From: DASSFG01 sp035547915
GTDB taxonomy: Bacteria; Planctomycetota; Planctomycetia; Pirellulales; JAICIG01
NCBI GenBank assembly: GCA_035547915.1
Contig: DASZTS010000117.1
Coordinates: forward strand, 1 to 38,565
Reading direction: 5' to 3'
Length of the DNA: 38,565 nt
Each line of letters starts with the position of its first letter. The first letter of the stretch is position 1. A program made the position numbers and the translations under genes. Below are positions 28,673 to 35,371 of this stretch, one piece after another. The notes under the pieces are model-generated. The model was not told where the DNA came from and did not search any database. It worked only from the letters and a program-made list of their open reading frames with translations.

Positions 28673-28711
28673 CGAGTCGGGGGCTTGGCGATGAGCCAAG
28701 ACCCCGACTCG
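28673..28711 (+). terminator. Long hairpin ending the predicted sigma-54 transcript
   Basis: Arms CGAGTCGGGG-G-CTTGGC (28673-28689) and GCCAAG-A-CCCCGACTCG (28695-28711) pair over 17 positions with a single G-A mismatch around GATGA. No T-run follows, so it is not a classical intrinsic terminator. It may be a Rho-type end, a processing site or a small RNA 3' end. Confidence 0.45.
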
Positions 28712-28995
28712 CCTGTTACCTTCTCTGTTGCATTCTGCAACACATGTATCGAAACGCTACACTAGCCGACTGGTGAATTCTGCCGCACTCGAGCGAGAGC
28801 ATCGGCCCGGTTGCTCGGTAATGCGGCACTTGCGCCTTTCGCCGCGGCCCGCCCGCTCTGCGCTTTTCATTTGCAACGCGGCTCCCGGCGCGGTAGGAAT
28901 TGCTGTTTCCCGCCTTTGAAATCAAGAGCGTGTCTGGCCTGACAGACAAGACAGCTCTCGGCAGACCCTCCGCTCGCCATCCTGGGAGAATCCCC

Positions 28996-29760
28996 ATGTT
29001 TTCGCTCCGCTTGCTTTCCCGGCCCCTGGGCTTCGCGTTACTACTCGCCATCGTCGGCTACGTCGTGGCAGAGGAATATAAGAGCGGCAAGGTCTGGAGC
29101 GAGCCCAAGCTGGTGACACCCGGCGAGAACGGCGGACCGCCGTCGGACGCTTTGGTCCTCTTCGACGGAAGCGATCTGTCTGAATGGAACGGCGCCGAGA
29201 AATGGTCGATCGAAGGCGGCGTGGCGACGGTGCGCGGCGGATCGATCACCACCAAGCGATCCTTCGGGAGCTGCCAGCTCCATGTCGAGTGGGCAGCCCC
29301 CGCCAAGGTAGAGGGAGACGGCCAAGGGCGAGGCAACAGCGGCATCTACCTGATGGGGCATTACGAAGTGCAGGTTCTCGATTCCTACGAGAACGTGACC
29401 TACTTCGACGGTCAGGCGGGTTCGCTCTACAAGCAATGGCCGCCGCTCGTCAATGTTTGCCGCAAACCAGGCGAGTGGCAGACGTACGACATCGTGTTCG
29501 ACGCGCCGAAATTCGATGCGCAGGGCAAGCTTCTACGGCCGGCCTATGTAACCGTGCTGCACAACGGCGTGCTCATTCAGAATCACTCGGAACTGCTCGG
29601 CACCACGGCATGGGATCGTGCGCCAGCCTACGAGCCGCATGCCGCCAAGCTGCCCATCGGCATCCAAGATCACGGCAATCCGGTGCGATTCCGCAATATT
29701 TGGATTCGCGAACTGGCCGAGGGCGAGCAACCGCAGGCTGCCGCGGCCGAAGCCGGTTAA
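28996..29760 (+). CDS. Secreted DUF1080 (3-keto-disaccharide hydrolase type) protein
   Basis: A 254-residue exported protein with one DUF1080 domain, a jelly-roll fold common in planctomycetes and now linked to 3-keto-disaccharide hydrolases. The ATG at 28996 is preceded by GGGAG; an upstream ATG at 28900 lacks a site and would place extra residues before the signal peptide (FALLLAIVGYVVAEE). The domain opens with ALVLFDGSDLSEWNG and contains HVEWAAPAK, RGNSGIYLMGHYEVQVLDSY, LYKQWPPLVNVCRKPGEWQT and the ending GIQDHGNPVRFRNIWIREL, all usual landmarks. The enzymatic activity here is not proven. The repeat copy B follows its stop by eight bases. Confidence 0.93.
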   Translation: MFSLRLLSRPLGFALLLAIVGYVVAEEYKSGKVWSEPKLVTPGENGGPPSDALVLFDGSDLSEWNGAEKWSIEGGVATVRGGSITTKRSFGSCQLHVEWAAPAKVEGDGQGRGNSGIYLMGHYEVQVLDSYENVTYFDGQAGSLYKQWPPLVNVCRKPGEWQTYDIVFDAPKFDAQGKLLRPAYVTVLHNGVLIQNHSELLGTTAWDRAPAYEPHAAKLPIGIQDHGNPVRFRNIWIRELAEGEQPQAAAAEAG

Positions 29761-29768
29761 GCTCGTCA

Positions 29769-29836
29769 TGGGAAAAATCGGCCGTGAAACGCCGATTTTT
29801 CGGAAGTCCGGGCCGGTTTCTGTCGTTTGCCCTGAG
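29769..29836 (+). repeat. Dispersed intergenic hairpin repeat, copy B
   Basis: The core stem has ten to eleven perfect base pairs (AAAAATCGGC 29773-29782 with GCCGATTTTT 29791-29800) around the same CGTGAAAC loop as copy A, and is followed by a related tail (CCGGGCCGGTTT, then GTCGTTTGCCC). It almost fills the 77-base gap between convergent stops (29760 and 29838). The A-run/T-run symmetry makes it a likely bidirectional terminator. Confidence 0.8.
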
Positions 29837-29837
29837 T

Positions 29838-31565
29838 CTATTCTGTGGTCGCGCTGCGGAACCGCGCTACGCGTTGTGTTTGGACAACGGGCCGCCACTC
29901 GACCCCCAGCCACTTGCCGTTACCCACGTCTGTCGATGCCCGGCCTGGCGTCTCAGGTCCTTCCGGTGCCCCGCGGCTACTCGCCGCCGAAATGATGCCC
30001 CAGCGCCCGCCCCGCAGGCTGACGCCATTGGCTGTCAATCGTGGATCGAAGGTGCGTTTCAGCCAACCCAGCAACAACGTTTGGGGCCGCCAGGTATCGG
30101 GCAGTGCAGGCCCTAGCCAGCGGCGCGGGGCCGCTGGCGGATTGCCCACGAGGTAGAGCAGCGCGCTTCGCTCGCCGCCGACATATGTCTTCGCGGGGGC
30201 CAGCAGGCCGAAGGCGGGTTGGAGGTGGTTCGCCAGGCCAGCCTGGACTAACTCGCCACCGGCGCCGCGAGCCAGTCGGTTCGCCAAGCTGTCGTGAAAG
30301 TGAATCGTCGCCAGCCGCCGAGCGTCGCAGCGCGGCCCGCCGGGGGGCGCTCCCAACGGCCCCACGATCGTTCCGAAGCGGAGGACGTCTCGTTCGCTAC
30401 ATACCACCACGTGCGAGCTGCCCGAGAGGTGCTTCAGCGTCAGTATCGAGAGAGATGCCAAGCTCTCGAGCCGCTCGCGGACCGCTTCCGCCCGTTCGTC
30501 GACCGACTTGATGAGTCGTTGCCGTGCATGCCGCGATGATTCCTGATCGGCCGCCCACCGCAGTTCCTCGGAGCGGCGCTGGCCCACGCGGCGCACGACG
30601 CGCCCGCGCAAGCCGCCCACGTGCGAAGAGACCTGCGAGCTGAGCGTGCGTGTCTCGGCATTGCACTCGGCGGGCAAGAGCCGCACGCCGCCGGCGGAAA
30701 GCAGGATGGCCTTCTCGGCCCGGAACTCGGTCAGGCAATGCGAGTCGATACGCACGGGGCCACTCCGTCCGACCGTATTACTGTCGATCGACCCCTGAAT
30801 CATGATTTTGAGAAGCGCCATGTCCTGCCGCGGCTCGATCGCCAGCGTTCGCACGGCCCGCAATTTTCCCTCGCCCGTCACGGGTGTTCCTAAAATCACG
30901 TTCTGAATGGCCTCGCGGCTCTCGATCTGCCCCGCCACCGAGTCGTCGAGCAGATCCTCCGAGAGGTCGATCCATACATTGGGGTGCCCATAATAGTCGC
31001 GCACCGCGGCCACGAGCGGCGCCGCCGCAGGGTCCGCGGCGAGGGAATCGACGTACGCGGCGATCAATCGGGCGTCTTCATCGGTCGGCTCGCTGGCGTA
31101 TCGCCGGAGCAGACCTAACAGCGCCACCAACCGCGATCGGAGCTGTTGCTGGAGCGGAGCCCCCTCGGCCTTCTGTCCGGGCGGCTGATTGAGGATCGAA
31201 GCGACGACGGCCGCCAAACCCGGCCCCGCCGGAAGACTCTCGCTGGCCAACCAACGCTCGAGCGATTGCCGCCAGGCCACCACGGGACGCTCGTGCCGGA
31301 GTCGGTCGAGCCCCTCTGCGTTGCGTCGTAGGCGTTCGAGTCCGCCTGCGAGTTGCTCTCGATCCGGACGGCCCGTGCGAAAAACCTCTGCCCGCCAAGC
31401 ATCGCCGGCAAAATACTGCCGCCATGTGTCACCCCGTGGTTGGCGAACCAGCCAGCTATCGAGCGCCGCGAGCGTCTGTTCGGCTGTTTTGCGAGCACTG
31501 GTCTCTGCCCCCTCCAGCGCCAGCGGACAAAGGAGCACGGCGGAAAGCACGTAAAAGACTCGCAT
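29838..31565 (-). CDS. Large secreted protein of unknown function
   Basis: A 575-residue protein with a clear signal peptide (MRVFYVLSAVLLCPLALEGAE). The mature part starts with a helical region (about residues 20-190, e.g. AAVVASILNQPPG, LIAAYVDSLAADP). It then has a region of probable beta strands (LRAVRTLAIEPRQDMALLKIMIQGSID, SHVVVCSERDVLRFGTIVGPLG). The final 60 residues are low in complexity. I do not recognise a domain. Late segments (TIHFHDSLANRLARGAGGELV) may be part of a beta-rich module. The ATG at 31565 opens the signal peptide directly. Its stop abuts repeat copy B. Function unknown. Confidence 0.75.
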   Translation of the reverse strand: MRVFYVLSAVLLCPLALEGAETSARKTAEQTLAALDSWLVRQPRGDTWRQYFAGDAWRAEVFRTGRPDREQLAGGLERLRRNAEGLDRLRHERPVVAWRQSLERWLASESLPAGPGLAAVVASILNQPPGQKAEGAPLQQQLRSRLVALLGLLRRYASEPTDEDARLIAAYVDSLAADPAAAPLVAAVRDYYGHPNVWIDLSEDLLDDSVAGQIESREAIQNVILGTPVTGEGKLRAVRTLAIEPRQDMALLKIMIQGSIDSNTVGRSGPVRIDSHCLTEFRAEKAILLSAGGVRLLPAECNAETRTLSSQVSSHVGGLRGRVVRRVGQRRSEELRWAADQESSRHARQRLIKSVDERAEAVRERLESLASLSILTLKHLSGSSHVVVCSERDVLRFGTIVGPLGAPPGGPRCDARRLATIHFHDSLANRLARGAGGELVQAGLANHLQPAFGLLAPAKTYVGGERSALLYLVGNPPAAPRRWLGPALPDTWRPQTLLLGWLKRTFDPRLTANGVSLRGGRWGIISAASSRGAPEGPETPGRASTDVGNGKWLGVEWRPVVQTQRVARFRSATTE

Positions 31566-31723
31566 GTTCGCACGTTACGCATTCTTAATGCCAAACATGC
31601 TAGCACGTCTTCTGCGTGACCAATCTGGCACGACGGAACTCCAGAACCGTCTCAATGTTGGACAAATTGTCTGAATCTCGGCAGGCGGGCGGCTTGGCGC
31701 GCCGCGTGCATAATCGGCCCGCC

Positions 31724-33130
31724 ATGAGATCGATTAGCGAGAACAATGAATCTTTGCAGACCTATCTAACCCAGATGGCGCGCTACCCGCGCCTGACGGT
31801 AGCTCAAGAAGAGGATGCCGCCAAACGGTTGATGACGGCACGTCGCCGACTCCGAGCCTGCGTTTTGTCGAGTGATTTCGTGCTACGGAAAGTGGCCCGG
31901 CTGCTCGACCGCTTGCAACAGCGCAAGATGCGGCTCGATCATACGATCGGCTTTTCGTCGAACAATTCCGCCGAGCGGCGCCGCGTTCTTGATTTGCTAC
32001 CCGAAGTACTCGGCCGGTTGCGCAGCACCTTGCGCCACAACCGGAGCGATTTTGTACAGGTCACGCGCGGGATACTACCAATCGCCGAGCGGCGCGATGC
32101 CTGGCGACGGATGCGCATACGCCGGCGGCGAGCGTTATCCGGCGTCAACGCCATCGGGGTTCGTACCCGACACCTCCAACGTTGGCAGCACCAATTTGAG
32201 ACGCTTTTGGCGCAGATGCAGCATGTTCGTCGGCAAATCGCCATGAGCGGTGAACTGCCGCACGATGGCCCGCGGATGGCACTCCGCCGTCAACTGCGGT
32301 CCCTCATGCGGCAGACGCAACATATTCCGGCCACCGCCGCGCGCCATCTCGATTGCTGCCGACAACGCGAGCGCGAGTACGAAGACGCCAAGCACTTTCT
32401 CGTTTCGAGCAACCTGCGGCTGGTCGTGGCCATCGCCAAACGCTACCGCAACCGGGGCGTCAGTTTCTTGGACCTGATTCAGGAGGGAAACGCGGGACTG
32501 TTGCAGGCCGTCGATCGCTGGCAGCCGACAGGCGGAAAGTTCTCGACGTATGCCACTTGGTGGGTGCGACAGGCGATCAAGGAAGCCGTCCACATCCAGC
32601 CCCGCACGATCCGCCTTCCCGAGCAGGTGGTGGAACGCCTGCGTCGCATTCAAGGCGCGGCCCGTTCGCTGGTCCACCAGCATGGCTTCCGACCCGACGT
32701 CGAGGCGATCGCCAGCAAGGCCGGCATGTCGACCGAGCAGGCGGAACGCATGCTGCGGATCCATCGCGAGCCCTACTCGCTCGACCAGCCGCTCAACACG
32801 CGCGGTGAGAATGAATCGGTGATCGGCGAGTGGATTGTCGACCATCGCGGCTTCGACGACCACCTTACACGGGAGCAGCTCAAGGCCCGGTTGGCCGACG
32901 TGCTCACCGAGTTAAACGAGCGACAGCGGGCGGTCATCAGCCTCCGCTTCGGCTTGCTCGACGGTTCCCAGCGAACGCTCGACGAAGTGGGCAAACTTCT
33001 GTCACTCACCCGCGAAGGGGTAAGGCAAATCGAATTGCGGGCAGTCGAACGTCTGCGCCACCCCGCCCGCAGCCGCCTGCTGCGGGGGTTTCTTGACCTT
33101 GATGAAATGCATAAAATGAATCAAGGATGA
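31724..33130 (+). CDS. RNA polymerase sigma-70 family factor (primary-like)
   Basis: A 468-residue sigma factor. Region 1.2 is seen at the N-terminus (LQTYLTQMARYPRLTVAQEEDAAKR). A basic, helical spacer of about 170 residues precedes region 2 (AKHFLVSSNLRLVVAIAKRYRNRG, SFLDLIQEGNAGLLQAVDRW, FSTYATWWVRQAI). Region 3 is IKEAVHIQPRTIRLPEQVVERL onward. Region 4 is ERQRAVISLRFGLLDGSQRTLDEVGKLLSLTREGVRQIE with the helix-turn-helix. The long spacer resembles the nonconserved region of RpoD-type factors. There is no region 1.1, so it is more likely an alternative group 2 type. Start choice is uncertain: ATG 31724 was chosen; ATG 31655 would add 23 residues. Confidence 0.92.
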   Translation: MRSISENNESLQTYLTQMARYPRLTVAQEEDAAKRLMTARRRLRACVLSSDFVLRKVARLLDRLQQRKMRLDHTIGFSSNNSAERRRVLDLLPEVLGRLRSTLRHNRSDFVQVTRGILPIAERRDAWRRMRIRRRRALSGVNAIGVRTRHLQRWQHQFETLLAQMQHVRRQIAMSGELPHDGPRMALRRQLRSLMRQTQHIPATAARHLDCCRQREREYEDAKHFLVSSNLRLVVAIAKRYRNRGVSFLDLIQEGNAGLLQAVDRWQPTGGKFSTYATWWVRQAIKEAVHIQPRTIRLPEQVVERLRRIQGAARSLVHQHGFRPDVEAIASKAGMSTEQAERMLRIHREPYSLDQPLNTRGENESVIGEWIVDHRGFDDHLTREQLKARLADVLTELNERQRAVISLRFGLLDGSQRTLDEVGKLLSLTREGVRQIELRAVERLRHPARSRLLRGFLDLDEMHKMNQG

Positions 33131-33261
33131 CCGCGGCGCAGGCGCCGCCCCCCGCACCACTTAGCATTGCTGGGTGCCCACCGGGCAAAGGCCTAGCGTA
33201 GAGACGCGACAGGTCGTGCGCTTGGCAACGGAGCGGTTGTCGGATGTAAGAGTGGCTGACA

Positions 33262-33350
33262 AGACCCGGAAGCCGGAGCGTCGTGAGCGAAAAATCAGCC
33301 GTGAGACGCCGATTTTTTCGGAACTCCGATCCAATTTGTCGGTTGCTCTA
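33262..33350 (+). repeat. Dispersed intergenic hairpin repeat, copy C
   Basis: Aligns to copy A over its whole length, including the CCCGGAAGCCGGAGCG lead and the GTCGGTTGCTCTAA tail. The stem (AAAAATC-A-GC before, GC-C-GATTTTT after) has one A-C mismatch, and the loop reads CGTGAGAC. It lies 130 bases past the sigma factor gene and ahead of the response regulator gene. Confidence 0.75.
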
Positions 33351-33406
33351 AGCGTATCCTAGAACTCGTTTTGCGGCGCAGACGTGCGCCGGACCGGCTT
33401 TTGGGA

Positions 33407-33412
33407 TATACT
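33407..33412 (+). promoter_or_regulatory. Possible -10 element ahead of the short leader frame
   Basis: TATACT lies six bases before an ATG that opens a seven-codon frame. No fitting -35 is visible, so the call is weak. If used, the leader message would be leaderless or nearly so. Confidence 0.25.
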
Positions 33413-33417
33413 TCCAA

Positions 33418-33479
33418 ATGGTGATCGACGAGCTGTGAGAGCTCCTGGCTGACCCAAAGCGGCGCAAGGAGCTTTTTTT
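33418..33479 (+). terminator. Leader frame and terminator in an attenuator-like arrangement
   Basis: A tiny frame (MVIDEL, stop 33436-33438) is followed at once by a terminator: AGCTCCT (33440-33446) pairs with AGGAGCT (33467-33473), then seven T residues. GAGCT (33430-33434), inside the last codons of the frame, can instead pair with AGCTC (33440-33444), which would block the terminator stem. This is the classic 1:2 versus 2:3 choice of ribosome-controlled attenuation. The gene downstream is the response regulator at 33650. Confidence 0.5.
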
Positions 33480-33649
33480 ACGCGCCGGCATCGTCGCTTC
33501 GCCGTCCGCCCAATGCTGATCGTCGCAGGGAATTGGTTTGTGCGCCCAGGCAATCTTGCATCGCGAGTCCGATTGACCGACTGTCCGGCCGGCATACGCG
33601 GTCTTTGTGCGCTCCCGTTCGACCGACAGACGTCCGGAGGCGGACGCTG

Positions 33650-34036
33650 ATGTGCCGATCGTTGACCATCAGCATCGCCGACGACGAACCACTCGCCCGG
33701 CGGACGCTCGATCGGATGTTAGCCGCGCTGGGCCATCAAGTGCTGATCGCCGCCGAGAACGGCCAGCAGTTGCTCGACGAGTGTCAGCGGCAGCCGCCGG
33801 AGTTGGCCATCATCGACTTGGAGATGCCCGTACTCGACGGGCTCGCCACCGCCGAAGAGTTGCGTTCGATCAGCAACGTGCCGATCATCCTTCTCTCCGG
33901 CCACCCCGATTTTCAAGAAGTCGTGCGGAGCAGCGAGCCGATCGAGGTCTACCTAGCCAAGCCTGTCACGCTCGGCACCCTCGACGCCGCCATTCGCCGC
34001 GCCCTCGCCCTCGTCGACGGCAAAAAGCCCGCCTGA
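33650..34036 (+). CDS. Single-domain response regulator (CheY-like receiver)
   Basis: A 128-residue stand-alone receiver domain. The start is ATG 33650 with GGAGG (33636-33640) upstream. The acidic pocket is seen in SIADDEPLARR; the phosphoacceptor is the Asp in LAIIDLEMPVLDG; the switch Ser lies in IILLSGHPD; the conserved Lys is in VYLAKPVTLG. With no output domain it must act by contact with another protein, such as a kinase, phosphotransferase or phosphatase. No kinase is adjacent. It is the last ordinary chromosomal gene before the tRNA fragment. Confidence 0.93.
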   Translation: MCRSLTISIADDEPLARRTLDRMLAALGHQVLIAAENGQQLLDECQRQPPELAIIDLEMPVLDGLATAEELRSISNVPIILLSGHPDFQEVVRSSEPIEVYLAKPVTLGTLDAAIRRALALVDGKKPA

Positions 34037-34093
34037 ACCCCCGCGCCATCACTGAGCTGCACATCGCGCGCGCCGATGTTTTACGTTTACGAG

Positions 34094-34135
34094 CACGCCC
34101 GACAGGAATCGAACCTGTAACCTGCGGATTAGAAG
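34094..34135 (-). pseudogene. 3' half of tRNA-Arg(UCU): attachment-site remnant
   Basis: On the minus strand this reads as anticodon loop CTTCTAA (anticodon TCT), anticodon 3' stem TCCGC, variable loop AGGTT, T-arm ACAGG-TTCGATT-CCTGT, acceptor 3' strand CGGGCGT and discriminator G. The expected 5' partner GCGGA before the loop is absent (TGGTC instead) and no D-arm exists, so the gene breaks exactly at the anticodon loop. This is the usual crossover site of tyrosine integrases that use tRNA genes. By orientation, chromosome lies to the left and integrated DNA to the right; the intact tRNA should lie at the far right end of the island. Confidence 0.8.
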
Positions 34136-34252
34136 GACCACCGCCCACCATACCGGCGCACGGCGTTTTTGCAAATTGCCCGTGATTTCCAGGGTTTTCG
34201 TTTGCGGTCTTTTGCGGACTTTCGCCCGCCGCGAGGTTGAAAACGGTACATT

Positions 34253-34268
34253 CTTGTGAATTCACAAG
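34253..34268. repeat. Perfect 16-base palindrome
   Basis: CTTGTGAATTCACAAG is fully self-complementary with no loop, which suits a dimeric protein-binding site better than an RNA hairpin. It lies 118 bases inside the island from the tRNA fragment. Confidence 0.6.
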
Positions 34269-34649
34269 TCCCGTTTCCCAACTGTCCATCAGCGGTTTTT
34301 TTGACCTCTGATCGGTGCTCTCCATCAACGGTTCAGCCCTCGCGGGAGCGAGCCGAGCGGAGAGCGGTCCAAGGCCGACAAGAGCAACTCGCGCAGCGAG
34401 GCAGTCGCCGTTCGTCGGCCTGCCGCGGGGACCAGGGCAGCGCGCAGGCGAGCGGGGTCCCGTGGGGATTAACCGGCCCTGGCAATCCGCTTGTTGGGGC
34501 GGTCGAGGCAAGAAGGGTAAATCATTGATGTAACCTGTCTATCATACAGATGTTGCGCAGCGAGCACTGGCAGGAACATCGCATTCTGTAGTCCGCCAGC
34601 GACCCCTCCCCCAAAAAAGCAGAATCTAACTGCTTGGCTACCGCTGCCA

Positions 34650-34677
34650 TTGACGAACATCTTACAAGTGGTAAGAT
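34650..34677 (+). promoter_or_regulatory. Operator-containing promoter of the five-gene island operon
   Basis: TTGACG (34650-34655) and TAAGAT (34672-34677) are 16 bases apart and lie just before the GGAGG (34694-34698) of the first gene. A palindrome (TCTTAC-AAGTG-GTAAGA, 34660-34676) occupies the spacer and overlaps the -10. A third half-site (TTACC, 34682-34686) follows. This is the geometry of an XRE-repressed promoter; the repressor is probably the second gene of the operon. Confidence 0.65.
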
Positions 34678-34703
34678 TTCATTACCATTCACCGGAGGCG
34701 TCA

Positions 34704-35012
34704 ATGAACCTCGCGGATATTTCGAAAAAGCTGATTGAGATCCATCGCTCGGTCCAGCGTGACAGCGGCTACGAGGACGCGGGCACAGTCAAGGAATCGA
34801 CGTGCCCACTCAAGGATCTCAAGGGGTTTGACAGCATGCTGATTCCGCCGATGATACGGCGCTTGGCTAAAGAGCTTGGCTGCCCGCTGAAGAAGGGTGA
34901 CCGCGTGCTCAACATTTACGTTGACGGACGACGCAAATTGGCGATCTCGGAAATCGCGAAGAAGTTCCGGGACCGATTTGTGAAGACCGTGAAGGAGGTG
35001 GCGAAAGTATGA
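34704..35012 (+). CDS. Small acyl-carrier-protein-like protein
   Basis: A 102-residue protein starting at ATG 34704 behind GGAGG. Its central part, CPLKDLKGFDSMLIPPMIRRL, resembles the acyl-carrier-protein motif in which the Ser of a (G/F)DS triplet (here Ser44) carries phosphopantetheine and begins helix two; the DLKGFDS-then-helix-RRLAKELG pattern agrees. It continues with a short beta-like RVLNIYVDGRRKLAISEIAKKF. The match is by pattern only and the function is unknown; it could be unmodified. Its end overlaps the XRE start by four bases (ATGA), so it is translationally coupled. It is the first gene after the operator-containing promoter. Confidence 0.7.
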   Translation: MNLADISKKLIEIHRSVQRDSGYEDAGTVKESTCPLKDLKGFDSMLIPPMIRRLAKELGCPLKKGDRVLNIYVDGRRKLAISEIAKKFRDRFVKTVKEVAKV

Positions 35013-35371
35013 GCGAAACGAAGGATCGAAAGCAGATTATCGCAAATCGGTTGAAAGAGGCGCGCAAGCTCGCAGGCCTTTCTCAAGGACAAATCGCGCG
35101 GATGCTCAACATGCATCGGCCCACGATTTCCGAAATCGAGGCTGGTAACCGGAGTGTGTCGGCGGAAGAATTGGCTCGCTTCGCGGAAGTTTACGACGTC
35201 AGCATCGAATGGCTGTCGGGGCAAGGCGCGGAGAAACTCGATCCGCACGACGATCGCTTGCAATTAGCATTTCGCGAATTGAACAAGCTGAAACCGGACG
35301 ACATCGACAAGCTAATGCGCGTCTTGGCGGCAATGCGAGACGGAGGTGATTCCACAGGAGAGGCAAAATGA
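35009..35371 (+). CDS. XRE-family transcriptional regulator
   Basis: A 120-residue DNA-binding protein with a helix-turn-helix at about residues 12-66 (RLKEARKLAGLSQGQIARML, then HRPTISEIEAGNRSVSAEEL). The C-terminal part (RLQLAFRELNKLKPDDIDKLMRVLAAM) is helical and may dimerise. It sits directly before an ImmA/IrrE peptidase gene, overlapping it by four bases, the arrangement of ImmR/ImmA of integrative elements and DdrO/IrrE of Deinococcus, where the peptidase cuts the repressor. The palindrome in the operon promoter (34660-34676) is its probable operator. Both inferences need testing. Confidence 0.95.
   Translation: MSETKDRKQIIANRLKEARKLAGLSQGQIARMLNMHRPTISEIEAGNRSVSAEELARFAEVYDVSIEWLSGQGAEKLDPHDDRLQLAFRELNKLKPDDIDKLMRVLAAMRDGGDSTGEAK

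Larger units (their letters stand above)
28324..28995. other. Long intergenic region with a sigma-54 promoter and a long hairpin
   Basis: This 672-base stretch separates the GYF_2-like gene from the DUF1080 gene on the same strand. It contains a near-perfect sigma-54 promoter (28450-28466), a small basic open frame (28531-28644), and a 17-base-pair hairpin (28673-28711). From 28712 to 28980 I see nothing else supported. The DUF1080 gene promoter presumably lies there. Confidence 0.5.
33131..33649. other. Intergenic region with repeat copy C and an attenuator-like leader
   Basis: This 519-base stretch begins with a GCGGCGC/GCGCCGC hairpin at 33133-33148, just after the sigma gene stop, then holds repeat copy C (33262-33350), and a short leader frame with a terminator (33418-33479). 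Between 33480 and 33649 I see only the upstream part of the response regulator frame, which lacks a binding site until 33636. Confidence 0.5.
34037..34703. other. Island boundary: tRNA fragment, palindrome and operon promoter
   Basis: This 667-base stretch starts in chromosomal sequence and changes character at the tRNA half (34094-34135). Right of it are a perfect 16-base palindrome (34253-34268), a G/C-rich stretch of short repeats (34340-34480), and the promoter with operator of the five-gene operon (34650-34677). The minus-strand frame open from 34511 leftward through the tRNA fragment has no start signal; it could be a decayed integrase end, but I cannot support that. Confidence 0.45.

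Noticed and set aside
33418..33530. A selenocysteine (UGA) gene with a hairpin right after UGA
   Set aside because: The frame would encode only about 34 residues, no selenoprotein family fits, and the hairpin ends in seven T residues as a terminator would. Attenuator or broken small gene is preferred.
34136..34511. Minus-strand frame ending in the tRNA fragment, read as an integrase C-terminus
   Set aside because: No start signal, no recognisable catalytic Arg/His/Tyr motifs, and the frame continues through the tRNA half. Possible decay product but unsupported.
34600..34640. tRNA-like stretch on the minus strand (GGTAGCCAAGCAGTTAG)
   Set aside because: The D-arm cannot pair properly and no anticodon or T-arm follows. 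Chance resemblance.
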